A DNA stretch of 64,000 nucleotides from Coxiellaceae bacterium. Its GTDB lineage: Bacteria > Pseudomonadota > Gammaproteobacteria > UBA9339. Shown in pieces: positions 20,982 to 29,792 of the stretch. The stretch is from the NCBI GenBank assembly GCA_031263085.1, contig JAISGM010000004.1:1-64000 (forward strand), in the 5' to 3' direction. A model generated the notes under the pieces. It had not been told where the DNA came from and did no database searches. It saw only the letters and a list, made by a program, of their open reading frames with translations. Every line of letters starts with the position of its first letter. Within the stretch, counting starts at the first letter, position 1. Position numbers and translations under genes: made by a program.

Positions 20982-21539
20982 ATGAAATACATTATTTTTT
21001 TGTCGTCAATCATTATATGGATTTTTCTTTCTAAAACAGCATACTCTTGGAATCATGAAGTTTCTTTAGGTTATAACCATCGTACACAAGAAATTAATCA
21101 TGATTATTATAATTCAGGTTTTTTTTTCAATGCTAAGTTATACAAATTTAAAAATTTAGACAAAACTATGATACTGACAATTGATAGTTCTATTGCTCAA
21201 TGGAGAGCAACTACATCAGATTTTAATCATTTATTTACTGGTGGTTTGTCTGCTGCTTTTAGGGCATATTTTATTACGCCACAACAAAGAAAATTTAATC
21301 CTTTTTTGTCGGCGTCTTTTGGGCCAGCTTATATTTCAAAAACTAGATTAGGAGAATGCGAGCAAACAAAACATATTACTTTTCAAACTACTCTAGGAGG
21401 AGGAATGGAGATCATCTTAAATAAAAATCAAGGAATTACATTATCAGCGCAATTGATCCATTATTGTAATGCTGGGCTTTATAAATATAATAGAGGAATG
21501 AATATGTTACGTGTTATTTCAATAGGTTATGTATTTTAA
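20982..21539 (+). CDS. PagL-like outer-membrane beta-barrel (lipid A deacylase family)
   Basis: A 185-residue exported protein with a signal peptide (about 1-22, ending KTAYS) and amphipathic beta strands ending in a terminal aromatic (IGYVF), as in outer-membrane barrels. The C-terminal block HYCNAGLYKYNRGMN (160-174) aligns with the PagL lipid A 3-O-deacylase active site. In PagL the catalytic residues are His, Ser two residues later and Glu twelve after that. Here they read H160, C162 and N174. So the fold is recognisable, but deacylase activity is uncertain. The ATG at 20982 was chosen because the upstream frame runs into tRNA-Gln. Confidence 0.7.
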   Translation: MKYIIFLSSIIIWIFLSKTAYSWNHEVSLGYNHRTQEINHDYYNSGFFFNAKLYKFKNLDKTMILTIDSSIAQWRATTSDFNHLFTGGLSAAFRAYFITPQQRKFNPFLSASFGPAYISKTRLGECEQTKHITFQTTLGGGMEIILNKNQGITLSAQLIHYCNAGLYKYNRGMNMLRVISIGYVF

Positions 21540-21590
21540 TTAATTTAAATGATTAAAACAAAATCCGGGTTTTATTTCTAACCTTAATTA

Positions 21591-21619
21591 TTGCACTATA
21601 ATTAATAAACTATTATAAA
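21591..21619 (+). promoter_or_regulatory. candidate sigma70 promoter for tRNA-Glu
   Basis: TTGCAC (21591-21596) and TATAAA (21614-21619) are separated by 17 bases and lie about 57 bases before tRNA-Glu. In such AT-rich DNA chance matches are frequent. Confidence 0.4.
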
Positions 21620-21676
21620 TTCATCATATTTGACGATCAAATAAATATATGACACTCTCTTGCAAACAAAGACAAT

Positions 21677-21752
21677 GCTCTCTTCGTCTAGTGGTCTAGG
21701 ACGTCGCCCTCTCACGGCGAAAACATGGGTTCGAGACCCATAGAGAGCGCCA
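21677..21752 (+). tRNA. tRNA-Glu (anticodon CTC)
   Basis: Acceptor GCTCTCT/AGAGAGC, the tRNA-Glu hallmark TTCGTCTAG in the D arm, anticodon arm TCGCC-CTCTCAC-GGCGA (anticodon CTC), T arm ATGGGTTCGAGACCCAT, discriminator G and an encoded CCA. Confidence 0.95.
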
Positions 21753-21804
21753 ATAACATCTTAACTAATCACATATGGATGTTCTTCTGTAAGCATTAAC
21801 ATAC

Positions 21805-21876
21805 AGTTTTCCTTAATGTAATTAAGGATTATAATATTTGGATAGAAAATTACGGAAATCTTAAGAGATTATGAAA
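21805..21876 (+). repeat. obgE upstream region with degenerate second copy at 23098-23155
   Basis: The stretch before and including the obgE start (AGTTTTC..., ATTATAATATT, AAATCTTAAGAGATTATGAAA) is echoed at 23098-23155 downstream of obgE with small gaps. Inside it, CCTTAAT and ATTAAGG (21811-21827) form a 7-bp hairpin that may trim or terminate the tRNA-Glu transcript. Confidence 0.55.
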
Positions 21877-22881
21877 TTTATAGATGAAGCCACGATCAAA
21901 GTTAAAGCTGGTACTGGTGGTGATGGATGTTTAAGTTTTAGGAGAGAAAAATTTGCTCCTTTTGGCGGACCAAATGGAGGAAACGGTGGTAATGGTGGAA
22001 ATATTTTTTTCGTGACAGATTCTAATTTAAATACTCTAGTGGATTTTCGTTTTTGCAAAATTTTTAATGCAGAACACGGTAAAAATGGTGGAGGTAGTCA
22101 ATGTTCGGGTAAAAACGGCAAAGATCTTATGATTAAAGTACCAGTAGGAACTTTAATTTATGACAATGATACAAACGAATTAATTATTGATCTAAATCAA
22201 CCTAATCAGAAATTTTGTATTGCCAAAGGAGGATTTCACGGTTTTGGCAATTTATATTTTAAAAGCAGTACCAATCGCACCCCCCGTAAAATTACTAAAG
22301 GGAAACCTGGTGAAGAACGTAATTTAACACTAGAACTAAAACTTCTTGCTGATGTAGGATTGTTGGGTTTGCCTAATGCTGGTAAATCAACATTTATTAG
22401 GGCGGTTTCTGCTGCGCGCCCCAAAATAGCAGATTACCCATTTACTACTTTATATCCAAATCTCGGGATAGTACGGTTAGATAAACACAAAAGTTTTGTC
22501 ATTGCAGATATTCCAGGATTAATTTCTGGAGCAACTAATGGGATAGGGTTAGGAATTAAATTCTTAAAACATCTCACAAGAACAAGCGTGCTTCTTCACC
22601 TTATTGATATTGCACCGTTAGATGGTAGCGATCCAGTAGAAGCGGCTAACATTGTTATTGCGGAAATCAAAAAATTCAATCGAGAACTCGCAAAAAAGGA
22701 GCGCTGGATTGTGTTAAATAAAATCGATCTCTTACCAAAAACAGAATTACAAGATCGCGTTAAAAACATTTGTAATCGTCTAAAATGGAAAGGAAAAATA
22801 TTTCAAGTATCGGCAATTAAGAAAATCGGAACACAAGAAGTTTGCTATCAACTAATGGAATATTTCGAAAATATATACTAG
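21871..22881 (+). CDS. obgE: GTPase ObgE/CgtA
   Basis: Obg is an essential GTPase that assists late 50S subunit assembly and links growth to (p)ppGpp. The 336-residue protein has the glycine-rich OBG domain (about 1-158, with [15 protein letters not shown] and GGNGGNGGN), then a G domain with GLPNAGKST (G1), DIPGLISGA (G3) and NKIDLL (G4). The variable C-terminal tail of E. coli Obg is missing, which is common. rplU and rpmA, its usual neighbours, are at the far end of this window instead. A ribosome-binding AAGAGAT lies before the ATG. Confidence 0.96.
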   Translation: MKFIDEATIKVKAGTGGDGCLSFRREKFAPFGGPNGGNGGNGGNIFFVTDSNLNTLVDFRFCKIFNAEHGKNGGGSQCSGKNGKDLMIKVPVGTLIYDNDTNELIIDLNQPNQKFCIAKGGFHGFGNLYFKSSTNRTPRKITKGKPGEERNLTLELKLLADVGLLGLPNAGKSTFIRAVSAARPKIADYPFTTLYPNLGIVRLDKHKSFVIADIPGLISGATNGIGLGIKFLKHLTRTSVLLHLIDIAPLDGSDPVEAANIVIAEIKKFNRELAKKERWIVLNKIDLLPKTELQDRVKNICNRLKWKGKIFQVSAIKKIGTQEVCYQLMEYFENIY

Positions 22882-22897
22882 TATCTCTATATTACAC

Positions 22898-22988
22898 ACT
22901 TTAAAATTCATCATAATTCAGTAGACCACGCAATCTAATTATTATAATTACGATATGTATTTATCTCAATTATCGAAGAGATTAAAAA
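22898..22988. repeat. dispersed intergenic repeat, copy B
   Basis: Second copy of the intergenic repeat described at 16546-16658; the identical 34-base core is 22941-22974. It lies between obgE and ihfB, in a 386-base stretch (22882-23267) without a credible gene. Confidence 0.75.
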
Positions 22989-23097
22989 ATGTTTAAATAT
23001 TCTACTAAATAAATAAAATAATCTATATTTAGGCACCAAGTTATTCATATCAAAAAACGATAACGATGATAATATACTGGGCTGCTTTATATTATAT

Positions 23098-23155
23098 AGT
23101 TTTCTTATAATGTTACTAAGAATTATAATATTGATAAATCTTGAGAGATTATGAA
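23098..23155 (+). repeat. degenerate copy of the obgE 5' region
   Basis: Matches 21805-21876 (AGTTTTC, ATTATAATATT, AAATCTTGAGAGATTATGAAA) with a deletion of about 15 bases. The copied start codon opens a frame that stops after six codons, so it is not a gene now. It looks like a decayed duplication of the obgE leader. Confidence 0.5.
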
Positions 23156-23267
23156 AATATTGATAATATGATTGCATTGTTATAAATTTGTTACTGGGTT
23201 AAACTAAGTAACTGTGTTGAAATTTCTTGGAATGAATTATTGTAAATCATAAAATAAAGATGTTTAT

Positions 23268-23588
23268 ATGGTTAAATCTGAACTTACTGCTCACATTATA
23301 AGTAAATTTCGACAATTGCCAGAGAGAGACGTAGAACTTGGAATTAATCAAATTCTGGATAATGTCATTAGCACTTTAGAGAAGAATGGAAGAATAGAGA
23401 TTAGAGGTTTTGGTAGTTTTTCTCTCCATTTTCGACAGGCTCGTAATGCACACAACCCTCGAACAGGAGAGAAAGTAGCAACCATCCGCAAATACGCTCC
23501 TCACTTCAAACCAGGCAAACAAGTGCATGATCGAGTTAACCTAGCACGAACAAACAATATCCCCATCATTAAAAGTGACAAAAAATAA
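23268..23588 (+). CDS. ihfB: integration host factor beta subunit
   Basis: IHF-beta partners IhfA at 4.6 kb. The 106-residue protein has the HU/IHF fold with MVKSELTAHIISKF, IEIRGFGSFSLHFR, the DNA-intercalating arm RNAHNPRTGEKV and the HFKPGKQVHDRVN helix. GFGSFSLH and the RNPKTG-like arm separate it from HU. It is not downstream of rpsA as in E. coli; it has its own upstream region here. Confidence 0.93.
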   Translation: MVKSELTAHIISKFRQLPERDVELGINQILDNVISTLEKNGRIEIRGFGSFSLHFRQARNAHNPRTGEKVATIRKYAPHFKPGKQVHDRVNLARTNNIPIIKSDKK

Positions 23589-23645
23589 TTCGCAATTAAT
23601 TTAATATTGTCTTTCGAAAACATCACACTTTAACACAAAGATGTC

Positions 23646-24527
23646 ATGAAATTTAAGTTTAAAAAAATAGCGATAATCGGACGTCATAATGCTAGTAGCG
23701 TTGCTAAAACACTAAGATCCGTGATTGATTATCTGCAGAAAAAAAAAATTAAAGTCTTCTTAGAAAGAGATACAGCTAATATCATTCCGAATTGTAATGT
23801 ACCAATATTACCACAAGAAAAATTAAAAAATATTTGTGACTTAATTGTAGTAGTTGGCGGAGACGGTAGTCTTCTTAGTGCTTCACAAATTGCAGCTTGT
23901 CAGAATATACCAATTATAGGTATTAACAGAGGTAATTTGGGGTTTTTAACTGATATTTCACCGAATAATTTTTCGCAAATAGATGAAATTTTACTAGGAA
24001 ATTTTCATCAGGAATATCGTTTTTTATTGGAAATGAGATTAGAACCTCAAAAACATAATCACAACAAAAAAATAGCACTTAATGATATAGTGCTACTTCC
24101 AGCATCAATGGGACATATGATAGAATTTAGTGTTTATGTTGATCAAAATTTTTTGTGTAATTATCGCTCTGATGGATTAATTATTGCCACTCCTACAGGA
24201 TCCACCGCTCACGCATTATCAAGTGGGGGACCAATTCTGTATCCCACAATCGAAAACATAGTTTTAGTGCCGATTCTATCTCATAATTTAAGCAGTCGTC
24301 CTATAGTTATTAGTAATAAAAGTGAAATACAAATTATTTGCAATAAAACAAAGATTAATAATAATCTCTTAATACTTTATGACGGCCAGTCTCAACCACT
24401 AACACAGCTTAGTTCAATTTTTATTAAAAAAGCTAAAGAAAAATTGTCTCTCTTGCATCCAATAAACTATAATTATTTCACAATATTACGAACTAAATTA
24501 CATTGGGAAAAAGAACAATCAAATTAA
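23646..24527 (+). CDS. nadK: NAD kinase
   Basis: NadK phosphorylates NAD to NADP with ATP. The 293-residue protein has the GGDGS motif (VVVGGDGSLLSASQIA), INRGNLGFLTD, the ALNDIVL-like LNDIVLLPAS region, DGLIIATPTGSTAHALSSGGP and VPILSHNLSSRPIVI. These cover the nucleotide-binding site and the dimer core. It lies 57 bases after ihfB on the same strand and converges on the LpoA-like gene. Confidence 0.95.
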   Translation: MKFKFKKIAIIGRHNASSVAKTLRSVIDYLQKKKIKVFLERDTANIIPNCNVPILPQEKLKNICDLIVVVGGDGSLLSASQIAACQNIPIIGINRGNLGFLTDISPNNFSQIDEILLGNFHQEYRFLLEMRLEPQKHNHNKKIALNDIVLLPASMGHMIEFSVYVDQNFLCNYRSDGLIIATPTGSTAHALSSGGPILYPTIENIVLVPILSHNLSSRPIVISNKSEIQIICNKTKINNNLLILYDGQSQPLTQLSSIFIKKAKEKLSLLHPINYNYFTILRTKLHWEKEQSN

Positions 24528-24654
24528 ACATCTATGTTAACTTAATTACAGTTTCATATTATGAATTCTTGAGAATAACTATATACAAAAAACATCAAAT
24601 TATACTTAAATCAGTGGAATCAAACAGAATAAATCTTGTTTCATCATAGAAACA

Positions 24655-25902
24655 TCAATCATAGATATTTACTTGATCATCAACAGACAATGTAATAACT
24701 GGTATACCGTTATTAAATTCTGCCCAAGACAACTCTCGATAGATATGATTGAATCTGTCCAAATACAACCTACCGCTAGCGCTTTCAAATGCTGATTTAC
24801 GAGAATTAACAAACTCATTTAATCTTGATGATAAATTGTAAGCATCAATACCAAGTGCATACAATCTAGGATACTTTATAATATCGTCAGCCCATAAAAT
24901 CCTGATCTGTTGATATATTGCCTGCAAATCAGCATTTAAATTAACTGAATTTTGCAATACCCAAGGAGTATCGCAAAAATGAACACCATTAATATCTTGA
25001 TCTAAATCTGGCGCTATCACTCCTGAATAAATAGATGAAATCGCATAAATAGGTAAATCTCCTGCATAGTAAAATTTTAACAATGGAACAATCTGGCGCG
25101 CTTGAACAGCTGTAGCTACCAAAAAAATTGCATTAATATCCTGACGCCTATTCATACTATCGTTAGGTGATACATATGCCTTCATATTATTATATTTTTG
25201 TGGCATACATAATTTAGCAGCATCTCGAGCTAAAAATGGACAAATTTGTTCTGCTAATTTCATAGTTAAATCATAATCTAAAACTGCTACCACTCGTCCA
25301 CTAGACCTCTCATACCTCTTCCGAAATGCCTGGGCTACTTTATTTCCCCAATAATTATTCGGAGCGATAATAGCTACTCGATTATGACCGACTTTCAACA
25401 TTTTATCTGCTACTTGCCACGCCTCATCTTGTGGCAATAAACCAAATTGATAAAGATTAGGACTAAAATTATTACGGTAATCATCTAAAGTATTTAAAGC
25501 AATAACTGGGATAGACAATTTAATATTTAATAGCACCTCCACTTCTTTTTTAGTTAAGGGACCAACGATTACTTCAGCGCCATCAAACACAATTTTCCGA
25601 TATAATATTAGAATATCTTTATCATTAGTATCAACAATTTTAATATTAATATTAGGATGCTCTTTACGATCATGATAATACGCTGCTAAAAATCCATTAC
25701 GGATAGCTCGACTACTAGCTGCGTGTTCACCAGTTAATGGTAGCATCATAACAACATTATTAGGTTCAGATGCCAAAGAAGAAATACTTCTTCTTGCAGT
25801 CATAACTTCAATTTGTTTTTTATTGAAACTATTTTCAACGCAACCGATGAAAAGCAAAGCAAAAATACTCAAAAGTACAAGCATTACTTTATTATTTAGC
25901 AT
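24655..25902 (-). CDS. LpoA/LppC-type lipoprotein, penicillin-binding-protein activator
   Basis: LpoA is an outer-membrane lipoprotein that activates the peptidoglycan synthase PBP1A. The 415-residue product has a lipoprotein signal with lipobox LFIGC (Cys near 21) and a periplasmic-binding-protein-like fold beginning NNVVMMLPLTGEHAASSRAIRNGFLAAYY. E. coli LpoA has about 680 residues, with an N-terminal helical repeat domain that is absent here, so this is a C-domain-only form. In many genomes the gene precedes yraN; here it is four bases after mraY, at the end of the dcw cluster. That context supports a role in wall synthesis. Confidence 0.85.
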   Translation of the reverse strand: MLNNKVMLVLLSIFALLFIGCVENSFNKKQIEVMTARRSISSLASEPNNVVMMLPLTGEHAASSRAIRNGFLAAYYHDRKEHPNINIKIVDTNDKDILILYRKIVFDGAEVIVGPLTKKEVEVLLNIKLSIPVIALNTLDDYRNNFSPNLYQFGLLPQDEAWQVADKMLKVGHNRVAIIAPNNYWGNKVAQAFRKRYERSSGRVVAVLDYDLTMKLAEQICPFLARDAAKLCMPQKYNNMKAYVSPNDSMNRRQDINAIFLVATAVQARQIVPLLKFYYAGDLPIYAISSIYSGVIAPDLDQDINGVHFCDTPWVLQNSVNLNADLQAIYQQIRILWADDIIKYPRLYALGIDAYNLSSRLNEFVNSRKSAFESASGRLYLDRFNHIYRELSWAEFNNGIPVITLSVDDQVNIYD

Positions 25903-25906
25903 ATAT

Positions 25907-26989
25907 TTAACGTAACTTTAAGGTAGTTAATCCCAACAACACCAGTATGAAAGTGATAATCCAAAATCGTACAATAATTTTTGGTTCTGGCCAATTTTTA
26001 AGTTCTAAATGATGATGAATTGGTGCCATTTTAAAAATTCTCTTGCCTCGTAATTTAAATGAACTTACCTGTAAGATTACTGATATCGTCTCTAGAACAA
26101 AAATACCGCCCATAATTGCTAAAACTAGTTCTTGACGTACCATAACAGCAATTGTTCCCAAAGCCGCTCCCAAGCCAAGAGCGCCTACATCTCCCATAAA
26201 AATTTGAGCAGGATAAGTATTAAACCATAAAAAACCTAATCCAGCCCCAGCAATAGAACTACTAAATATTGCAACATTGCCGACACTAGGAATATAAGGT
26301 ATCAATAAATATTTAGCGAAATTTATATTACCACTAACGTAAGCAAAAATTCCTAAAGCACCAGCAATCATTACCACAGGCAAAATCGCTAAACCGTCTA
26401 AACCGTCAGTTAAATTAACAGCATTACTAGTACCAACAATAACAAAATAAGCAAATAAAATGTACACAAGTCCTAATTCAAAATCTACAGATTTAAAGAA
26501 AGGGATAATTAATCGAGTTTCTGTTGGAAATTTAGCAGTACAAAATAAAAATACAGCTATCGTAACCCCGACAATTGATTGCCATAGAAATTTTTGTTTC
26601 GATGACAATCCGCAAGAATTGCGTAAAATTAATTTGCGGTAATCATCAACAAAACCAATTAAACCAAAATTAGTTGTAACAAAAAGTAGCGCCCAGATAT
26701 AACGATTAAATAAATCAGCCCATAATAACACACTAAAAATAACAGCAATTAAAATTAAAACTCCTCCCATGGTTGGAGTTCCTGATTTCTGCCAATGACT
26801 TTTTGGTCCTTCTACACGAATATTCTGACCAATCTGACAATTAATTAACTTGCGAATAACAATTGGTCCAATAAGTAAAGCAATCAATAAAGATGTGAGC
26901 GCAGCTAAAATACAACGAAAAGTGATATAATGGAATACATTAAATCCATGATAATAAGATTCCAATAATTGAATAGCGTAATATAACAT
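25907..26989 (-). CDS. mraY: phospho-N-acetylmuramoyl-pentapeptide transferase
   Basis: MraY transfers phospho-MurNAc-pentapeptide from UDP to undecaprenyl phosphate, giving lipid I. The 360-residue protein has about ten membrane helices, the [11 protein letters not shown] signature near residue 72, FVDDYRKL, the [10 protein letters not shown] motif with catalytic Asp residues, [15 protein letters not shown] and the C-terminal [23 protein letters not shown] loop (given in parts: APIHHHLE, then KIIVRFW). It lies three bases after ddl. murD, ftsW and murG, its normal followers, are not here. Confidence 0.97.
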   Translation of the reverse strand: MLYYAIQLLESYYHGFNVFHYITFRCILAALTSLLIALLIGPIVIRKLINCQIGQNIRVEGPKSHWQKSGTPTMGGVLILIAVIFSVLLWADLFNRYIWALLFVTTNFGLIGFVDDYRKLILRNSCGLSSKQKFLWQSIVGVTIAVFLFCTAKFPTETRLIIPFFKSVDFELGLVYILFAYFVIVGTSNAVNLTDGLDGLAILPVVMIAGALGIFAYVSGNINFAKYLLIPYIPSVGNVAIFSSSIAGAGLGFLWFNTYPAQIFMGDVGALGLGAALGTIAVMVRQELVLAIMGGIFVLETISVILQVSSFKLRGKRIFKMAPIHHHLELKNWPEPKIIVRFWIITFILVLLGLTTLKLR

Positions 26990-26992
26990 AAA

Positions 26993-28168
26993 TTATCCTT
27001 TTAAAATATTATTATCATAAGTTGCTATTAAATTATTAATCTCACGATGACGCTTAAGTGCCAAGGCGAGCAAACGCTCGATTAAATTAGTAAAATTTAA
27101 TCCAGAATTCTCCCAAAGATAGAATGCCAATGAACCAGGAATAGTATTAAGCTCGCATAAATAAATCTCATTACTATCTTGATCGAGCAAAAAATCTAAT
27201 CGAACTACGCCACTACAATTAAGACTAATAAAAGCTTTGCTAGCTAAATCTCGAATCTTGGAGCTTATTTCTTTAGAAATGACTGCAGGAATTCTACGCT
27301 TAGCATCACTCATGCTTCTACACGAAATTGTATCTATTTTTATACTTAATTTATTTTTAGTACCACAAACATATTTATCTTGATAAGAAAGAATATCTTT
27401 AGAACGAATGGGTTCTTCTAGAACTGACACTTCAATTGCATCGCGATCACCAAGTACAGAACAATTAATTTCTTTGAGATTAATTATCTTGCTCTCAATC
27501 AATACTTTGTCAGACAAGCTAACAACTAAATCGATAGCATTTTCTAATTCATAATCATTAACAACCGCGCTCACGCCAATACTGGAACCTAAATTCCCTG
27601 GCTTAACAATTAATGGATAAACAAACTTAGTTTTTATTGTAGCAATCATATAATCTTTATTATCAATCCATTGACTACTATAAAACCACCAATCATCCAA
27701 AACTTTAATACCAGCATTCCTCAATAAAATTTTAGCAACAATTTTATCCATCGTAATTGCAGAAACTAAAACATCGCACCCAACATATGGAACATTCATC
27801 ATTGCCAGTAATCCCTGTAAAATACCATCTTCACCATGAGTGCCATGAATTAAAGGAATTACTATATCGATAGCAATATGTTTTCTTTTCGTAAAAAGAC
27901 CTTTTGGTTCGTAAAAAAAACTAAAGCTATTAGCATTTTGATTAATGACAATTTTTTGACTTGCAAGTAAAAGAGTATCTAAATTACGATAACTAGCTAA
28001 ACTTGTAAACTTCTGCCCTGTGTACCATTGTCCGTATTTAGAAACATAAATTGGAACAATATGATATTTATTTTTATCAATAGCGTTAATACATTGCAAA
28101 GCTGAAAGTATTGAAATTTCATGCTCTACACTTTTACCACCAAATATTACTGCTACATTTAATGCCAT
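26993..28168 (-). CDS. ddl: D-alanine--D-alanine ligase (long form)
   Basis: Ddl joins two D-Ala molecules for the end of the wall pentapeptide. The 391-residue protein is longer than DdlB (about 306) and closer to DdlA/VanA-type ligases. The ATP-grasp fold is clear: VAVIFGGKSVEHEISILSA at the N terminus, HGTHGEDGILQGLL, VKPGNLGSSIGVS, and CELNTIPGSL with the Asn ligand for magnesium. It sits between a membrane-anchored Mur ligase and mraY rather than next to ftsQ or murC. The gene is read in the same series as the alpha/beta hydrolase and Mur ligase, so all three may have been acquired as a block. Confidence 0.93.
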   Translation of the reverse strand: MALNVAVIFGGKSVEHEISILSALQCINAIDKNKYHIVPIYVSKYGQWYTGQKFTSLASYRNLDTLLLASQKIVINQNANSFSFFYEPKGLFTKRKHIAIDIVIPLIHGTHGEDGILQGLLAMMNVPYVGCDVLVSAITMDKIVAKILLRNAGIKVLDDWWFYSSQWIDNKDYMIATIKTKFVYPLIVKPGNLGSSIGVSAVVNDYELENAIDLVVSLSDKVLIESKIINLKEINCSVLGDRDAIEVSVLEEPIRSKDILSYQDKYVCGTKNKLSIKIDTISCRSMSDAKRRIPAVISKEISSKIRDLASKAFISLNCSGVVRLDFLLDQDSNEIYLCELNTIPGSLAFYLWENSGLNFTNLIERLLALALKRHREINNLIATYDNNILKG

Positions 28169-28176
28169 ATTCTCCC

Positions 28177-29790
28177 CTATTCAGTATAATTATCTGGCAA
28201 ATCATTCTCAAACAATACCACATCACCAGGTTGCAAAATTGCCTCCAAATGCTTTTTAGCTAAGGCAAAACTTGCTGCAATTAACAATTGGCTACTAGGA
28301 TAATTCTTGGATTTAAGTCCATCCTGTAAAGCTAAAGTTTGCTTTTGACCTACTAAAATAACATAATCGACTACCGTAGCAATTTGTTCACCAAATATTC
28401 GATTATATTCATATTCTTTAGATCCTAATTCTATCATTCCTGGAGTAATAATAATTTTTCTGTTACCAGAAATTTGTGCTAATACCTCCAAAGCATATTT
28501 ACTCCCAACAGGATTAGAACTAAAAGCATCATCAATAAAAATTATATCTTTATGTATCTTTTTTAATTCTAAACGATGCGGAACTGCAGTTAACCGTCGT
28601 ATTGGGTAGACCATATCAGATAATTTTATACCAAATTCACTGGCTACCGCTATTGCACCTACAATATTGTAGATATTATGCCTACCTAATAATTTAGTAT
28701 GGAAAACTGCAGTACTAGCATCCTTATTTCGTATAATTCTAAAATTACTTCCGTGTTCATTCAATATTAAATCTTTAACAGTGAAATCGAGATCACTATG
28801 ATCAATTCCATATTTAATTACTTGACACTTAGCTCTTGATGCTAGTTCTCGACAATTGACATCATCTAGATTCAAGAATGCAATCCCTGATGATGGTAAA
28901 GCTTCAATAAGCTCATTTTTAGTTTTAATGATATTTGTCAAACTCTTAAAAGTTACTAAATGCTGTTCACCAATTGCCGTAATTAATCCATACTGTGGTT
29001 TTACTAATTGACAAATTTCATGAATATCTCCAGGCTGTTTAGCGCTCATCTCGGCTATAAAAATCTCATGAATTGGCTTCAATTTTAATCTAATAATTTC
29101 GGTAATACCCATTGTTGTATTACAACTACCAGGAGTTTTTAATATATTAAATTTACAACGTAAAATTTCATTTAGGATGTATTTAGTGGTTGTTTTTCCA
29201 AAACTGCCAGTGATACCTATTACTTTTAAATCAGATAAAGTGATACGATATGAATAGGCATCATTATAATAATAATTCTGAACTAGCTTCTCTAATGGCC
29301 AAATTATATAATTTGTCAAAATCAATAGGATTGGTATTAAAAAATCATAAATCACCAGAATACATAAGCTAAATTCAAGCCAATGATTTCCAATCTGCCA
29401 CCAAGTAATACCCAATAAAATATAAATTAACAATAATAAACTAATATTAGCTAGCCACAAACGAGTAGCACGAGCAGTAAATATTAAAGGTTTTTTCTCA
29501 GGATTATGCTGTCGAACTAAAAATGCTTTAAAATAACTAATAGCAAAAAGCACTAATACTATAAGAGGATTACAGAAGAACATACCAATCAGAGCAAATA
29601 ATGGATTCAATTCCCTAATATGAAAAACTCGTATCCTATTATCAAGTATCCAGGAAAAATAACGTTTGTTAAAATAAGAATTAAGTTGCATCATATGCAA
29701 GTATTTACGAATTTTACAGATTGTGTAACATGCATGCCCAACTAAGGCCAGAATGGTAAAAAATAATATGACGTATGTAATATTAGACAT
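28177..29790 (-). CDS. membrane-anchored Mur ligase, probable MurF substitute
   Basis: MurF adds D-Ala-D-Ala to UDP-MurNAc-tripeptide. From the ATG at 29790 the 537-residue protein has a Mur-ligase ATP-binding domain (P-loop GITGSFGKTTTK about 192-203, the acidic EMSAKQPGDI, and the FIDDAFSSNP region) and a C-terminal ligase domain. Its first 165 residues, however, are hydrophobic, with about four membrane helices (near 5-20, 64-90, 111-132 and 138-162) in place of the normal MurF substrate-binding domain. Position after murE and before ddl/mraY supports the MurF role. I infer that it works at the membrane. The GSFGKTTT loop differs from the usual GSNGKTTT. It begins two bases after the hydrolase stop. 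Confidence 0.8.
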   Translation of the reverse strand: MSNITYVILFFTILALVGHACYTICKIRKYLHMMQLNSYFNKRYFSWILDNRIRVFHIRELNPLFALIGMFFCNPLIVLVLFAISYFKAFLVRQHNPEKKPLIFTARATRLWLANISLLLLIYILLGITWWQIGNHWLEFSLCILVIYDFLIPILLILTNYIIWPLEKLVQNYYYNDAYSYRITLSDLKVIGITGSFGKTTTKYILNEILRCKFNILKTPGSCNTTMGITEIIRLKLKPIHEIFIAEMSAKQPGDIHEICQLVKPQYGLITAIGEQHLVTFKSLTNIIKTKNELIEALPSSGIAFLNLDDVNCRELASRAKCQVIKYGIDHSDLDFTVKDLILNEHGSNFRIIRNKDASTAVFHTKLLGRHNIYNIVGAIAVASEFGIKLSDMVYPIRRLTAVPHRLELKKIHKDIIFIDDAFSSNPVGSKYALEVLAQISGNRKIIITPGMIELGSKEYEYNRIFGEQIATVVDYVILVGQKQTLALQDGLKSKNYPSSQLLIAASFALAKKHLEAILQPGDVVLFENDLPDNYTE

Positions 29791-29792
29791 AA

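Noticed and set aside
22935..23177. 80-codon open frame on the minus strand between obgE and ihfB
   Set aside because: Low-complexity Ile/Tyr/Asn/Ser composition, no ribosome binding site, and it runs through the two intergenic repeats.
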